A stretch of 64,000 bases of DNA from Actinomyces viscosus (GTDB lineage: Bacteria > Actinomycetota > Actinomycetes > Actinomycetales > Actinomycetaceae), in the NCBI RefSeq assembly GCF_900637975.1, contig NZ_LR134477.1, positions 2,666,001 through 2,730,000 of the forward strand, given 5' to 3'. The position numbers and the translations under genes are program-made. Of the stretch, positions 27,697 through 36,297 are shown piece by piece. The notes beneath the pieces were generated by a model. That model ran no database searches, was not told the DNA's origin, and was given only the letters and a program-made list of their open reading frames with translations. Each line of letters opens with the position of its first letter. Position 1 is the stretch's first letter.

Positions 27697-27945
27697 GTAG
27701 CGGGTAATGCTGGGGAGGGCGATCATCCGGCGTAGCACTCCTCTACGGATGCACAGCACGGTCGTGATGACACGTCGTGAATGTTTCACCTCGTTGGCTT
27801 ACTGGAGGAGACAGGGTGGTGAGGCTTAAGCGCCGACTCGAGCGAGAGTCCCTTCTGAGTGAGCAACTGAGCGATCATGGCTGCTCTATCGACACCGGTC
27901 CTTGGCGCGATACCACGTCATGTGTGGCTCGCTCTCGATCCAAAG

Positions 27946-27959
27946 GTTTCACGTGAAAC
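27946..27959. promoter_or_regulatory. parS site 9
   Basis: Exact GTTTCACGTGAAAC core. Confidence 0.95.
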
Positions 27960-28576
27960 CTGAATAGCTCCAGCCGGTCCCGGCAAGGTCTTCAAGTCAA
28001 CCGCGTGAGTCCTCCGACCGTTGCCTCCGGAGTCAATGTGGGTGAGGTGAGGTTCATGCGGAACGCAGTGGAGTACCTAGTGAGGATGAGGACGGTTGAT
28101 GTCTCGTGGGCTCTCCTCGTGATGGAGGCGCACCATGCCTGAATCGATTGGTGCCGACAGCGGCGTGCTCCCGATAGCCGTTAGGTCGTGTTGCGAAAGC
28201 ACGGCGAGGCATCCGCGCGTCCGTAGGGTAGGGCGCGCGGTCGTACCCTTTACCCCTAACGCGAGACCTAAGGTATGACCGCGACGGTTCACGTGGCTCA
28301 CTGCGGCTCTGAGAGATCCCCGCGGGCCCAGTTTCGCAACACGATCAGATCGGGTTCCCTACCCCTAGCTTCCATTCCGTTGGCGAGTGGTAGCGGAGGA
28401 GGACAACCAATACGGCAGGTGCTGCGAGCAGGATTCTGGCGCTGCGCTGAGCATGACTGTCTGAGCTGGAGTCGATGCTGAGCGCATCGGCGGCGCGGAC
28501 GACAAAGCCTCACTGTCTCTGGACGGACACGCCTGAACGGAATCGAGTCGACCACCCTTCATGTCTCGCTGTATTG

Positions 28577-28590
28577 GTTTCACGTGAAAC
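28577..28590. promoter_or_regulatory. parS site 10
   Basis: Exact GTTTCACGTGAAAC core followed by GTCAGGCG, as at site 7. Confidence 0.95.
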
Positions 28591-28932
28591 GTCAGGCGTG
28601 CTCGCTCATCAACAGTGGCGTGAATGATTGGCGCGTCGCCAGCATTTTCGTTCGCGAGAGTGATGGCTCCGAAAGCGCATTGCCTTCATGACGGTGCCAG
28701 TGTTGAGAACCTACGAGACGTACCCCTACCCCTGTCACACTTGAGGAGCGATGTCGTCATCGGTGCTCGACGTGGAGGTGGGGCTGCGAGAGACGTCGTC
28801 TCTGGAGCATCCCGAGGCACCCACACGTTGGGTGCCTGGAGGTAACGGTCCGCGAAGGGTAGCGAGCTCGGGTCTGCCTCAAGACGTGCAATGACGAGAA
28901 CTCCGTTGAACACACTGGCGTGCTCAACGTCG

Positions 28933-28946
28933 GTTTCACGTGAAAC
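28933..28946. promoter_or_regulatory. parS site 11
   Basis: Exact GTTTCACGTGAAAC core preceded by TCAACGTCG, as at site 8. Last site before the IS element. Confidence 0.95.
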
Positions 28947-29017
28947 ATGTATCGCAGAATATGAGAGCGGTCGTCTCCTCCCTCTCAACAGCTCGCTGTA
29001 GGGGTAGTGCCCCGTAG

Positions 29018-30364
29018 TGTGGTGTAGCGCGGTGGTTGGGCTGCTGTTGGTGGCAGCGCGGTCACCGTGTGATCCTTCGAGGAATCTCCTACAACCCACT
29101 CGAACGGAGTCATCACGATGACCGCTCCTCATATTGTCGACCCTGAGCGCCTTCTTGGCGAGGCTCTTTCTCAGGCCTCCCCAGACCTGATGCGTAGCCT
29201 GCTTCAGACGGTGATCAGCTCCTTGCTGAGCGCCGAGGCTGACGCGGTGTGCGGTGCCGAGTACGGTCAGGCCAGCCCCGAGCGCCGGGCTCAGCGCAAT
29301 GGCTACCGGCACCGGGACCTGGACACCCGGGTCGGCACGATTGACGTGGCTGTCCCCAAACTGCGCACCGGCTCATACTTCCCCGACTGGCTGCTTGAGC
29401 GCCGCAAACGGGCGGAGTCGGCGCTGATCACTGTGGTTGCCGACGCCTACCTGGCCGGGGTCTCCACACGGCGCATGGACAAGCTGATAGGTACTTTGGG
29501 CATCAATTCGCTGTCGAAGTCACAGGTCTCACGTATGGCGGCCGAGCTCGACGAGCAGGTCGCCTCCTTCCGCAACCGGCCCCTGGGCGATGCAGGCCCA
29601 TTCACCTTCGTGGCGGCCGACGCCCTGACCATGAAGGTCCGCGAAGGTGGTCGCGTGGTCAGCGCGGTGGTCCTGACCGCTACCGGGGTCAACGCTGACG
29701 GACATCGCGAGGTCCTAGGACTGCGGGTAGCCACCACCGAGAGCTCGGCGGCCTGGAACGGGCTGCTCGCCGACCTGGTGGCCCGGGGGCTTACGGGGGT
29801 ACGGCTTGTCACCTCTGACGCCCACACGGGCCTGGTTGAGGCCATCGCCGCGAACCTGCCCGGAGCGACCTGGCAGCGCTGTCGCACCCACTACGCCGCT
29901 AACCTGATGACCGTGGTTCCCAAGAGTCTGTGGCCCGCTGTCAAGGCCATGCTCCACTCGGTCTACGACCAGCCCGACGCAGCAGCCGTCGAGGCTCAGT
30001 TCGACCGCCTCCTGGACTACGTCCACACGATCCTGCCCGAGGCTGCCGACCACCTCGACGCCGCACGAGCCGACCTGCTGGCCTTCACTGCCTTCCCTGT
30101 CGAAGTATGGAGACAGATCTGGTCCAACAACCCCCAAGAACGCCTCAACAGAGAGATCCGCCGCCGCACCGACTCAGTAGGTATCTTCCCCAACAGAGAC
30201 GCCATTATCCGCCTGGTTGGCGCCGTCCTGGCAGAGCAGACCGATGAGTGGACCGAAGGACGCCGCTACCTCAGCCTCGACGTCCTCAACCGCAGCCGGA
30301 ACCTACCCAACGCCCCCTCCCTCACCAGCTAACAACCACACTCCACGAAGACCTCTACACCACA
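29018..30364 (+). mobile_element. IS256-family insertion sequence
   Basis: A complete transposase gene is flanked by short matching ends: TGTGGTGTAGCG at 29018-29029 and, inverted, TGTGGTGTAGAG ending at 30364. These are the probable terminal inverted repeats, about 10-12 bases recognisable. No clear target-site duplication could be seen, so the exact ends are tentative. The element has inserted inside the parS-rich region, separating site 11 from site 12. Confidence 0.7.
29118..30332 (+). CDS. IS256-family (mutator-type) transposase
   Basis: A 404-residue DDE transposase. N-terminal segment ERRAQRNGYRHRDLDTRVGTIDVAVPKLRTGSYFPDWLLERRKRAESAL is characteristic of the family. The catalytic triad is visible as D in VAADALTM, D in LVTSDAHTGL and E in SNNPQERLNREIRRRTDSVGIFPNRDAIIRLVGAVLAEQ. 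Length and all motifs are intact, so it may be active. ATG start after CGAACGGAG. Confidence 0.95.
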   Translation: MTAPHIVDPERLLGEALSQASPDLMRSLLQTVISSLLSAEADAVCGAEYGQASPERRAQRNGYRHRDLDTRVGTIDVAVPKLRTGSYFPDWLLERRKRAESALITVVADAYLAGVSTRRMDKLIGTLGINSLSKSQVSRMAAELDEQVASFRNRPLGDAGPFTFVAADALTMKVREGGRVVSAVVLTATGVNADGHREVLGLRVATTESSAAWNGLLADLVARGLTGVRLVTSDAHTGLVEAIAANLPGATWQRCRTHYAANLMTVVPKSLWPAVKAMLHSVYDQPDAAAVEAQFDRLLDYVHTILPEAADHLDAARADLLAFTAFPVEVWRQIWSNNPQERLNREIRRRTDSVGIFPNRDAIIRLVGAVLAEQTDEWTEGRRYLSLDVLNRSRNLPNAPSLTS

Positions 30365-30447
30365 TCAAGAGACTTGACCCTCAGGAGCTAACGTCATTCC
30401 GGTACCTGCGTGTCACGTGCTTCTTCGGTGTTCCGTTTCTCGACGGT

Positions 30448-30461
30448 GTTTCACGTGAAAC
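30448..30461. promoter_or_regulatory. parS site 12
   Basis: Exact core inside the full 16-base consensus TGTTTCACGTGAAACA (30447-30462). It lies in the 367-base gap between the transposase stop and ddl, which otherwise holds a 9-base tandem repeat TTACCCTCA (30630-30647) and no gene. Confidence 0.97.
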
Positions 30462-30653
30462 AGAAGATGCCGTGTGTTGCGGCGATGCTGGCTAAAGAGC
30501 ACATCGCGACAGGAACAACTCAGTTCTCGACGGTCACCGGGTTGAGAGGACTGGTGAACGCAATGCCGTCGTCGGCAACCCCTCCCCTGGGGAGTGGATC
30601 GGTCACTCACAAGAGCAGTTGCAGACTCCTTACCCTCATTACCCTCACATACG

Positions 30654-30688
30654 ACGGTGGCTCCACTCTGAATGAGCGGAGCCACCGT
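30654..30688 (-). terminator. hairpin at the end of the ddl-like gene
   Basis: An 11-bp perfect stem, ACGGTGGCTCC (30654-30664) with its complement at 30678-30688, lies 12 bases past the ddl-like stop. Only three T follow on the plus strand and no T-run on the minus strand, so it may serve mainly as an mRNA 3' end. Confidence 0.6.
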
Positions 30689-30699
30689 TTAAACCAAAC

Positions 30700-31647
30700 C
30701 TACGGATGCACAAGCGGGTGTCGCACTAATGCGTCGTAGAGCTGCTCCAGCTCACCCTCGGCCTTTGCGGCGATTGGAAGCAGAGAGGTCTCTGTCATGC
30801 CCGGGATGACATTGACGTCGATGAACCACGGAGTTCCCTCATCGTCGAGAATCAAGTCCGTTCGTGAAAGGTTCCCAAGTCCCAGGGTCGTGTGAACCGT
30901 GACCGCGGTGTTCTTGACCATGTCGATGACCGAGTCATCCAGACGCGCGGGAACGAAGTACTCTGAGCGGCCCGGGTTGTAACGTGCATCGAAGTCGTAG
31001 CGCCCATCGGTGACCACCTCGACGGGAGGAAGCGCACGTGGCCCCTCTCCCGTATCGACGACGGAGACAGCAAGCTCCGTCCCAGGGACGTAGCGCTCGA
31101 TGAGTGCCCTCTCGTCATAGGCGAAACAGGCCACCATGGCGGAGCGCAGCTCATCCGCCGTCGACGCGTAGGAGACTCCGAGTCCGGAGCCCCCTTGATG
31201 AGGCTTCACAACCACAGGAAGACCGAGATGGCCTGCGACGACAGTCAGGACTTCCTGCGCGCCGAGCTGACTGAAATAGGAATGTGGAAGCGTCAATGAA
31301 TCAGGAGTAATCACGCCTCCGGTGCGTACACTGGCTTTAGCGGTTGGTTTAAAGGAGGCCCGCTGGCACCCGTCGGAGTGCGTACCGACATACGGCAACC
31401 CCAGTGCGATGAGGACGTTCTGCAAGCCTCCGTCCTCCCCAGGACCGCCGTGGACCAGAGGCCAGACGACGTCGGGCCCGAAGGTCTTGAGCGATCCGAT
31501 GGTGCGCGCATCGATATCCAGAACGAGGACGGTGTGCCCGAGGTGCTTGAGGACCTGGGCAACGCGATGGCCGGAACGCAGCGAGATGTCGCGCTCGTGG
31601 CTCAATCCGCCGGCAAGGACGGCGATACGGAGTGGAGACTGGTTCAT
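30700..31647 (-). CDS. D-alanine--D-alanine ligase-like ATP-grasp enzyme
   Basis: A 315-residue ATP-grasp protein starting MNQSPLRIAVLAGGLSHERDISLRSGHRVAQVL, the usual Ddl N-terminus. It continues with VWPLVHGGPGEDGGLQNVLIALGLPYVG, VVVKPHQGGSGLGVSYA (ATP-binding loop), ALIERYVPGTELAVSV, and the metal-binding end FIDVNVIPGMTETSLLPIAA. It is shorter than typical Ddl (about 350) and lies beside parB, where actinobacteria often have a Ddl-like paralogue. Whether it is the main cell-wall ligase cannot be decided. Start 31647 is chosen because family residues begin there; it follows the aminotransferase stop by 8 bases, so the two form an operon. Confidence 0.88.
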   Translation of the reverse strand: MNQSPLRIAVLAGGLSHERDISLRSGHRVAQVLKHLGHTVLVLDIDARTIGSLKTFGPDVVWPLVHGGPGEDGGLQNVLIALGLPYVGTHSDGCQRASFKPTAKASVRTGGVITPDSLTLPHSYFSQLGAQEVLTVVAGHLGLPVVVKPHQGGSGLGVSYASTADELRSAMVACFAYDERALIERYVPGTELAVSVVDTGEGPRALPPVEVVTDGRYDFDARYNPGRSEYFVPARLDDSVIDMVKNTAVTVHTTLGLGNLSRTDLILDDEGTPWFIDVNVIPGMTETSLLPIAAKAEGELEQLYDALVRHPLVHP

Positions 31648-31655
31648 CGTCAACC

Positions 31656-32969
31656 TCAGATCTGATCGGGTGCGGGCGCGTGGACGCCTTCGGACGGACG
31701 AGGACTGTGAGTGGGACCGAACAGGTTCAGCAGCTCGAGATCGCGGGTAACGACGCCGGACAGCCGCCGCACGCCCTCGCGAATCTCGGTGGGTTCGGGG
31801 TAGCAGAAGGACAGACGCAGGTGGTCCTGCCCGGCCCTGCCACCGGCGTAGAAGGCGGTCCCGGAGACGTAGGCGACCAGGTTGGTGACCGCGCGCGGCA
31901 GCATATCCTTGGCATCGAGCCCCGTTGGGAGCCCCACCCACACGTAGAAACCGCCCTCGGGGACGTTCCAGTGGCACATCGGCAGGAACTCCTCCAGTGC
32001 CGCTACCATCGCGTCGCGGCGCCCGCGGTACATGGCCCGGAAATCCACGATCTGCTGCTTCCAGTCGAACTGGTCCAGGTACATGGAGATCGAGAACTGA
32101 CCCACCGAGGACGGGCACAGGATGGCCGCCTCCGAGGCCAGCTTCATCTTCTCCCTCACCGCCGGCGGTGCGACCGCCCAGCCTACGCGGTAGCCGGGAG
32201 CAAAGATCTTGGAGAAGGAACCGAGGTAGACGACGTCGTCGGGCGAGAGAGTCTTGAGCGCCGTGTAGGTCTGCCCCTCGAAGCCCAGCAGCCCGTAGGG
32301 ATTGTCCTCCACGATGAGAACATGGTGACGCCGGCAGATCTCGATGACCTGTGGACGGCGCTCCTCCGCGAGCGTCACCCCGGCGGGGTTGTGGAAGTTG
32401 GGCAGGCAGTAGAAGAACTTGATGCGACGTCCCTCGCGCTCGAGACGGACGATCATCTCCTCCAGCGCCTCAGGAATGACGCCGTCGGCGTCGATGGGTA
32501 CCTGCTGCACATCGGCCTGGTACGTCGCAAAGATCGACAGGGATCCGACGTACGTGGGCGCCTCGGTCAGGACGACGTCGCCGGGATCGACGAAGAGCTC
32601 GGTGATGATGTCGACGGCCTGCTGGGACCCGGTGGTGACGATGACGTCCTCCGGATCGGCGTCGATACCCTCTAGGGCCATGACCTCGGTGATCTGCTCC
32701 CGCAGCTGCGGCAGTCCCTGACCGTTCCCGTACTGCAGCGCCTTGCCGCCGTCCTTGCGGATCATCTGCGCCGTGGCCTCCGCGAGCCGCTCCAACGGGA
32801 GGTCCTTGAGATTGGGCATCCCGCCGGCGAGCGAGACCACTTCCGGGCGCGAGGCGACGGCGAACAGCGAGCGCGTCTCCGAGGCGCGCAAACCATGAGC
32901 TCGCGCGGCATAGCTGTCCAGCCACGGATCGAGTCGGTTGCCCTTCACCTGGTTGTTGTCCTCACTCAC
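31656..32969 (-). CDS. PLP-dependent aminotransferase (class I/II, 2-aminoadipate type)
   Basis: A 437-residue fold-type I aminotransferase. GTG start at 32969 with GGAAGG 7 bases upstream (reading MSEDNNQVKGNRLDPW). It contains SLAGGMPNLKDLPLERLAEATAQMI, ALQYGNGQGLPQLREQI, VTTGSQQAVDIITELFVDPGDVVLTEAPTY, and the PLP-lysine segment YLGSFSKIFAPGYRVGW. Such enzymes resemble LysN/MocR-domain aminotransferases; substrate unknown. It forms a pair with the downstream Ddl-like ligase, possibly supplying amino acids for the wall (speculative). parS site 13 lies about 100 bases upstream. Confidence 0.92.
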   Translation of the reverse strand: MSEDNNQVKGNRLDPWLDSYAARAHGLRASETRSLFAVASRPEVVSLAGGMPNLKDLPLERLAEATAQMIRKDGGKALQYGNGQGLPQLREQITEVMALEGIDADPEDVIVTTGSQQAVDIITELFVDPGDVVLTEAPTYVGSLSIFATYQADVQQVPIDADGVIPEALEEMIVRLEREGRRIKFFYCLPNFHNPAGVTLAEERRPQVIEICRRHHVLIVEDNPYGLLGFEGQTYTALKTLSPDDVVYLGSFSKIFAPGYRVGWAVAPPAVREKMKLASEAAILCPSSVGQFSISMYLDQFDWKQQIVDFRAMYRGRRDAMVAALEEFLPMCHWNVPEGGFYVWVGLPTGLDAKDMLPRAVTNLVAYVSGTAFYAGGRAGQDHLRLSFCYPEPTEIREGVRRLSGVVTRDLELLNLFGPTHSPRPSEGVHAPAPDQI

Positions 32970-33069
32970 CTGCGGTCCTTCCTTGGTCGCCACTGCTGCG
33001 TCCGTAGACCCAAGTCTGCCACGCCGAACCGGTGGGCAGGACGCGGCCAGGCCAGGATGAATCCGCGGT

Positions 33070-33083
33070 GTTTCACGTGAAAC
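33070..33083. promoter_or_regulatory. parS site 13
   Basis: Exact core within the full 16-base consensus TGTTTCACGTGAAACA (33069-33084), in the thrC-aminotransferase gap. Confidence 0.97.
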
Positions 33084-33189
33084 ACGCAAAGCCGACCGGG
33101 CCCTCACGGGGCAGCAGCGGTGGATGAGAACGCGCCGCGCACCATGGGCATGGTGCGCGGCGCGGGACGGCTCCGGTGGGGTCGACCGT

Positions 33190-34629
33190 TCAGGAGCTCA
33201 AGGCGTGCTTCTCGATGAGAGCGCGCAAGGGAGCCTCCTCGTTGTCGATCGTCTCTACCTTCTGGGGCCGGGCCAGCAGCTCGGCGACGACGTCGGGAGT
33301 CTCCGGCTCCCTACCCAGGGCCTCGGCCACGGTCTGCGGGAACTTCGCGGCCTTGGCCGTCTCCATGACGAGCGTGGGGAAGCCCGGTTCCATGGTGCGG
33401 AGAGCCACCGTGACGCCGTCGGCCGTATGCGGGTCGATGAGGCGCCCGGAGCGCTCCTTGACGGTGCGGATGGCCTCCAGGCGGTCGGCGTGCGACGACG
33501 TTCCCGCCACGAAGCCGAACTCCTCTCCCAGGCGCGTGAGCTGGTCGCGCAGGTCAAAGGTGCCGGTGGCCTCCAGCTCGGCCCAGCGCTCCACGAAGGC
33601 CTCCGGCCCCAGCAGGGTCCAGATGAAGCGCTCCAGGTTCGAGGCCTTCGAGATGTCCATCGACGGGCTCGAGGTGGCTAGTGTGTCCGCGGCCGAGCGG
33701 GGCCGGTAGACACCGGTGGTGAAGAACTCCTCGAGTACGTTGTTCTCGTTGGTGGCCAGGATGAGCCGGCGGATCGGCACCCCCATGGACCGGGCCAGGA
33801 ACCCGGCGTAGATGTTGCCGAAGTTGCCCGAGGGCACGCACACGTCGATCCGGTAACCGGAACGGGCCCCCTCCTCCACCGCGTCGGTGACCCGCAGCCA
33901 GGACCAGACGTAGTAGACGGCCTGCGCGGCGATCCGGCCGATGTTGATGGAGTTGACGGCTCCCAGGTGGTGGGCCGCCTTGAAGTCCGCGTCATTGCTC
34001 AGGGCCTTGACCAGGGCCTGGCAGTCGTCGAAGACGCCCCGCACCGCGATGTTGTGGATATTGGCGTCCTGGAGCGTGTACATCTGGGCCCGCTGCACCG
34101 GGCTCATCCGACCGGCCGGCGAGAGCATGAAGACGCTGACGCCCTCCTGCCCCCGGAAGGCGTGCTCGGCCGCCGACCCGGTGTCACCGGAGGTGGCGCC
34201 CAGGATGTTGAGGACCCGCCCCTGCCTGGCCAGCACGTAAGGAATCGCCTGCCCCAGGAACTGCATCGCCAGGTCCTTGAAGGCCATTGTCGGACCCTCG
34301 GACAGGCCCACGAGAACCAGTCCGTCGGCGACGTCGTCGAGCCCGGTCACCGGGACGACCGGCTGCGGGAACCGCTCCTCCCCGTAGGCGGCCCGGGTCA
34401 GTGCGGCCAGGTCCTCACGGGGAATATCGGTGGCGAACAGGCCGATGACCTCGGTGGCCAGGTCGGCGTAGCCCAGGGTCCTGAAGTCCTCAAGCTGTTC
34501 CGTGCTGAGGGACGGCAAGCGGTCCGGTACCGCCAGGCCGCCGTCGGGCGCCAGACCCGCCAGAAGAACGTCACTGAACCCGGCGGGCGCCATCTGGCCG
34601 CGGGTGGAGATGTACTGGGTGTGCTGCAT
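33190..34629 (-). CDS. thrC: threonine synthase
   Basis: A 479-residue PLP enzyme converting O-phosphohomoserine to threonine. Starts MQHTQYISTRGQMAPAGFSDVLLAGLAPDGGLAVPDRLP, the typical opening of the long class of ThrC. The PLP lysine is in EGPTMAFKDLAMQFLGQ, and the phosphate-binding loop is ILGATSGDTGSAAEHAFRG. CVPSGNFGNIYAG is also characteristic. Start 34629 has AAGAAGG six bases upstream; an upstream in-frame extension is shadow sequence. Monocistronic by appearance. Confidence 0.96.
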   Translation of the reverse strand: MQHTQYISTRGQMAPAGFSDVLLAGLAPDGGLAVPDRLPSLSTEQLEDFRTLGYADLATEVIGLFATDIPREDLAALTRAAYGEERFPQPVVPVTGLDDVADGLVLVGLSEGPTMAFKDLAMQFLGQAIPYVLARQGRVLNILGATSGDTGSAAEHAFRGQEGVSVFMLSPAGRMSPVQRAQMYTLQDANIHNIAVRGVFDDCQALVKALSNDADFKAAHHLGAVNSINIGRIAAQAVYYVWSWLRVTDAVEEGARSGYRIDVCVPSGNFGNIYAGFLARSMGVPIRRLILATNENNVLEEFFTTGVYRPRSAADTLATSSPSMDISKASNLERFIWTLLGPEAFVERWAELEATGTFDLRDQLTRLGEEFGFVAGTSSHADRLEAIRTVKERSGRLIDPHTADGVTVALRTMEPGFPTLVMETAKAAKFPQTVAEALGREPETPDVVAELLARPQKVETIDNEEAPLRALIEKHALSS

Positions 34630-34756
34630 GTGCTGCCTTCTTGCCGTGTTGCATGCCGTGGTGCCACTGCGATTCCGGGGCGATTCTACGGGGCTGAGGC
34701 CGCAGGTGACACACGAGTCCGACTGGGCACGAGAGGACATCAGACAACTAGTGGAC

Positions 34757-34808
34757 GACGCCGGTCTCGCCCACCGCCCCACGAGGGGTGGCGAGCAAGA
34801 CCGGCGTC
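34757..34808 (-). terminator. long hairpin between trxA and thrC
   Basis: GACGCCGGTCT (34757-34767) pairs with 34798-34808, and an inner stem (CGCCCACC region with GGTGGCG) extends it with one bulge. It sits 34 bases past the trxA stop and would end transcripts leaving trxA on the minus strand. Confidence 0.7.
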
Positions 34809-34842
34809 GCGGTAGCTGGTGACGGCCGGCGGCCGTCCGGCG

Positions 34843-35169
34843 TCAGGCCAGGACCTTCTCCACCTCGGCCTTGAAGGAGGCCTTCGGGCGGGAGCCGCTG
34901 AACTGGTGGAAGACCTCGCCGTCGCGCACCACCGCGAAGGTGGGGATGGAGCGCACACCGTAGGAGCGGGCCGTGGCCGGGTTGGCGTCCACGTCCACCT
35001 TGACGAACTTGACCTTGTCACCGAGGTCGGCGGCGACCTCGTCCACGATCGGCGCCATCTGGCGGCAGGGGCCGCACCACTCGGCCCAGAAGTCGATGAC
35101 GACGGGGACCTCGGACTTGAGGACCTCCTCCTCGAAGGTGGCGTCGGTAACGGCGAGTGCCTCGGACAT
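34843..35169 (-). CDS. trxA: thioredoxin
   Basis: A 108-residue redox protein with the active site WCGPC in IDFWAEWCGPCRQMAPIVDEVA and the cis-proline segment SIPTFAVVRDGEV. ATG start with GAGGAGAAG upstream. It follows trxB in the same direction and is its electron acceptor. Confidence 0.98.
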   Translation of the reverse strand: MSEALAVTDATFEEEVLKSEVPVVIDFWAEWCGPCRQMAPIVDEVAADLGDKVKFVKVDVDANPATARSYGVRSIPTFAVVRDGEVFHQFSGSRPKASFKAEVEKVLA

Positions 35170-35284
35170 GGTTCTTCTCCTCGAACGTTGTGGATGGGTG
35201 AGTCGGAATCAGCGCACAGCAGGCAGATGGTTCCCCAATGATGGTCGGAGCCGGCCTGCTCCGCGCTGAAGGCAGGGTGCCGGG

Positions 35285-36211
35285 TCAGGCCTGCACGGTG
35301 GTGAGGTAGTGCTCGGCGTCCAGGGCGGCGCGGCAGCCGGACCCGGCCGCCGTGATCGCCTGCTGGTAGGTGGGGTCGGCGACGTCACCGCAGGCGAAGA
35401 CCCCGGGGATACGAGTGCGCTGCGAGGGGACCTCGACCTTGATGTAGCCGGCCTCGTCGAGCTCGAGGACATCGGCGACGAGCTCGCTGCGCGGCACCTG
35501 GCCGATGGCGACGAACAGGCCCGTGGCCTCAAGCCTGCGGCGCTCCCCGGTGACCGTGTCCTCCAGGGTGACGCCGGTCAGCGAGTCCTCGCCGTGAAGC
35601 TCAACGACGCGTGAGTTCCAGGCGAAGGAGATCTTCGAGTCCTCCTGGGCGCGCTTGGCCATGACGGCCGAGGCACGCAGCTCGTCGCGGCGGTGCACCA
35701 CCGTGACGGAGCGGGCGAAGCGGGTCAGGAAGGTGGCCTCCTCCATGGCCGAGTCCCCGCCGCCGACGACGACGATGTCCTGGTCCTTGAAGAAGAACCC
35801 GTCGCAGGTGGCGCAGTAGGACACCCCGTGGCCGGAGAGGCGCTCCTCCCCGTCGATGCCCAGGTGACGGTACTCCGAGCCGGTGGAGATGATGACCGTG
35901 CGGGCCTCGTAGGTGGCGTCGGAGGTGGTGATGCGCTTGATGTCGCCCTCCAGCTCGAGGGCGGTGACGTCCTCGTAGCGGATCTCCGCGCCGAAGCGCT
36001 CGGCCTGCTCCTGCATCTGGTTCATGAGCTCGGGACCCATGATTCCGTCGATGAAGCCGGGGTAGTTCTCCACCTCGGTCGTATTCATCAGGGCGCCGCC
36101 CGCGGTCACTGAGCCGGCCAGGATGACCGGGTTGAGCTGGGCGCGGGCCGCGTAGATCGCGGCCGTGTAGCCGGCGGGGCCGGAGCCAACAATGACGACG
36201 TCGTGAATCAT
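35285..36211 (-). CDS. trxB: thioredoxin reductase
   Basis: A 308-residue FAD/NADPH enzyme that reduces thioredoxin. FAD site VVIVGSGPAGYTAAIYAARA at the N-terminus, redox pair CATC in GVSYCATCDGFFF (about 138-142), NADPH site VVGGGDSAMEEATFLTRFA, and the C-terminal GVFACGDVADPTYQQAITAAGSGCRAALDAE. All catalytic features are intact. Together with trxA downstream it forms the thioredoxin system; it sits after murJ in a conserved actinobacterial cluster. Confidence 0.97.
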   Translation of the reverse strand: MIHDVVIVGSGPAGYTAAIYAARAQLNPVILAGSVTAGGALMNTTEVENYPGFIDGIMGPELMNQMQEQAERFGAEIRYEDVTALELEGDIKRITTSDATYEARTVIISTGSEYRHLGIDGEERLSGHGVSYCATCDGFFFKDQDIVVVGGGDSAMEEATFLTRFARSVTVVHRRDELRASAVMAKRAQEDSKISFAWNSRVVELHGEDSLTGVTLEDTVTGERRRLEATGLFVAIGQVPRSELVADVLELDEAGYIKVEVPSQRTRIPGVFACGDVADPTYQQAITAAGSGCRAALDAEHYLTTVQA

Positions 36212-36297
36212 GACTCTCCTGACGAACGGGCGGTGACCGCGGCGGGCGGTCGCCTAGTGCAACTAGTAATCAATATAGCCTGTTCCCAGGGAGGCTC

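Larger units (their letters stand above)
26595..28733. repeat. dispersed CCCTACCCC motif in the parS region
   Basis: CCCTACCCC or its complement occurs within 26595-26605 (minus), 27131-27140, 27485-27495, 28357-28366 and 28723-28733. Related degenerate forms are at 28225-28233, 28246-28257 and 29000-29007. Four of the five exact copies read C3-4 T A C4 T. They lie between parS sites rather than within them. No known protein is assigned. Confidence 0.65.
26131..29017. other. gene-free centromere-like region carrying eight parS sites
   Basis: About 2.9 kb between parB and the IS element with no credible coding sequence: open frames are short, lack ribosome sites and resemble no family. Several frames include parS read as F-H-V-K. 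Eight parS or parS-like sites occur at irregular spacings of 220-631 bases, interleaved with copies of CCCTACCCC on either strand. The region looks like a dedicated ParB-loading zone next to oriC. It is less GC-rich than the flanking genes. Confidence 0.8.

Noticed and set aside
26140..28845. Many 60-125-codon frames on both strands in the parS region
   Set aside because: They overlap each other, lack ribosome sites, and contain parS translated as FHVK; none resembles a protein family.
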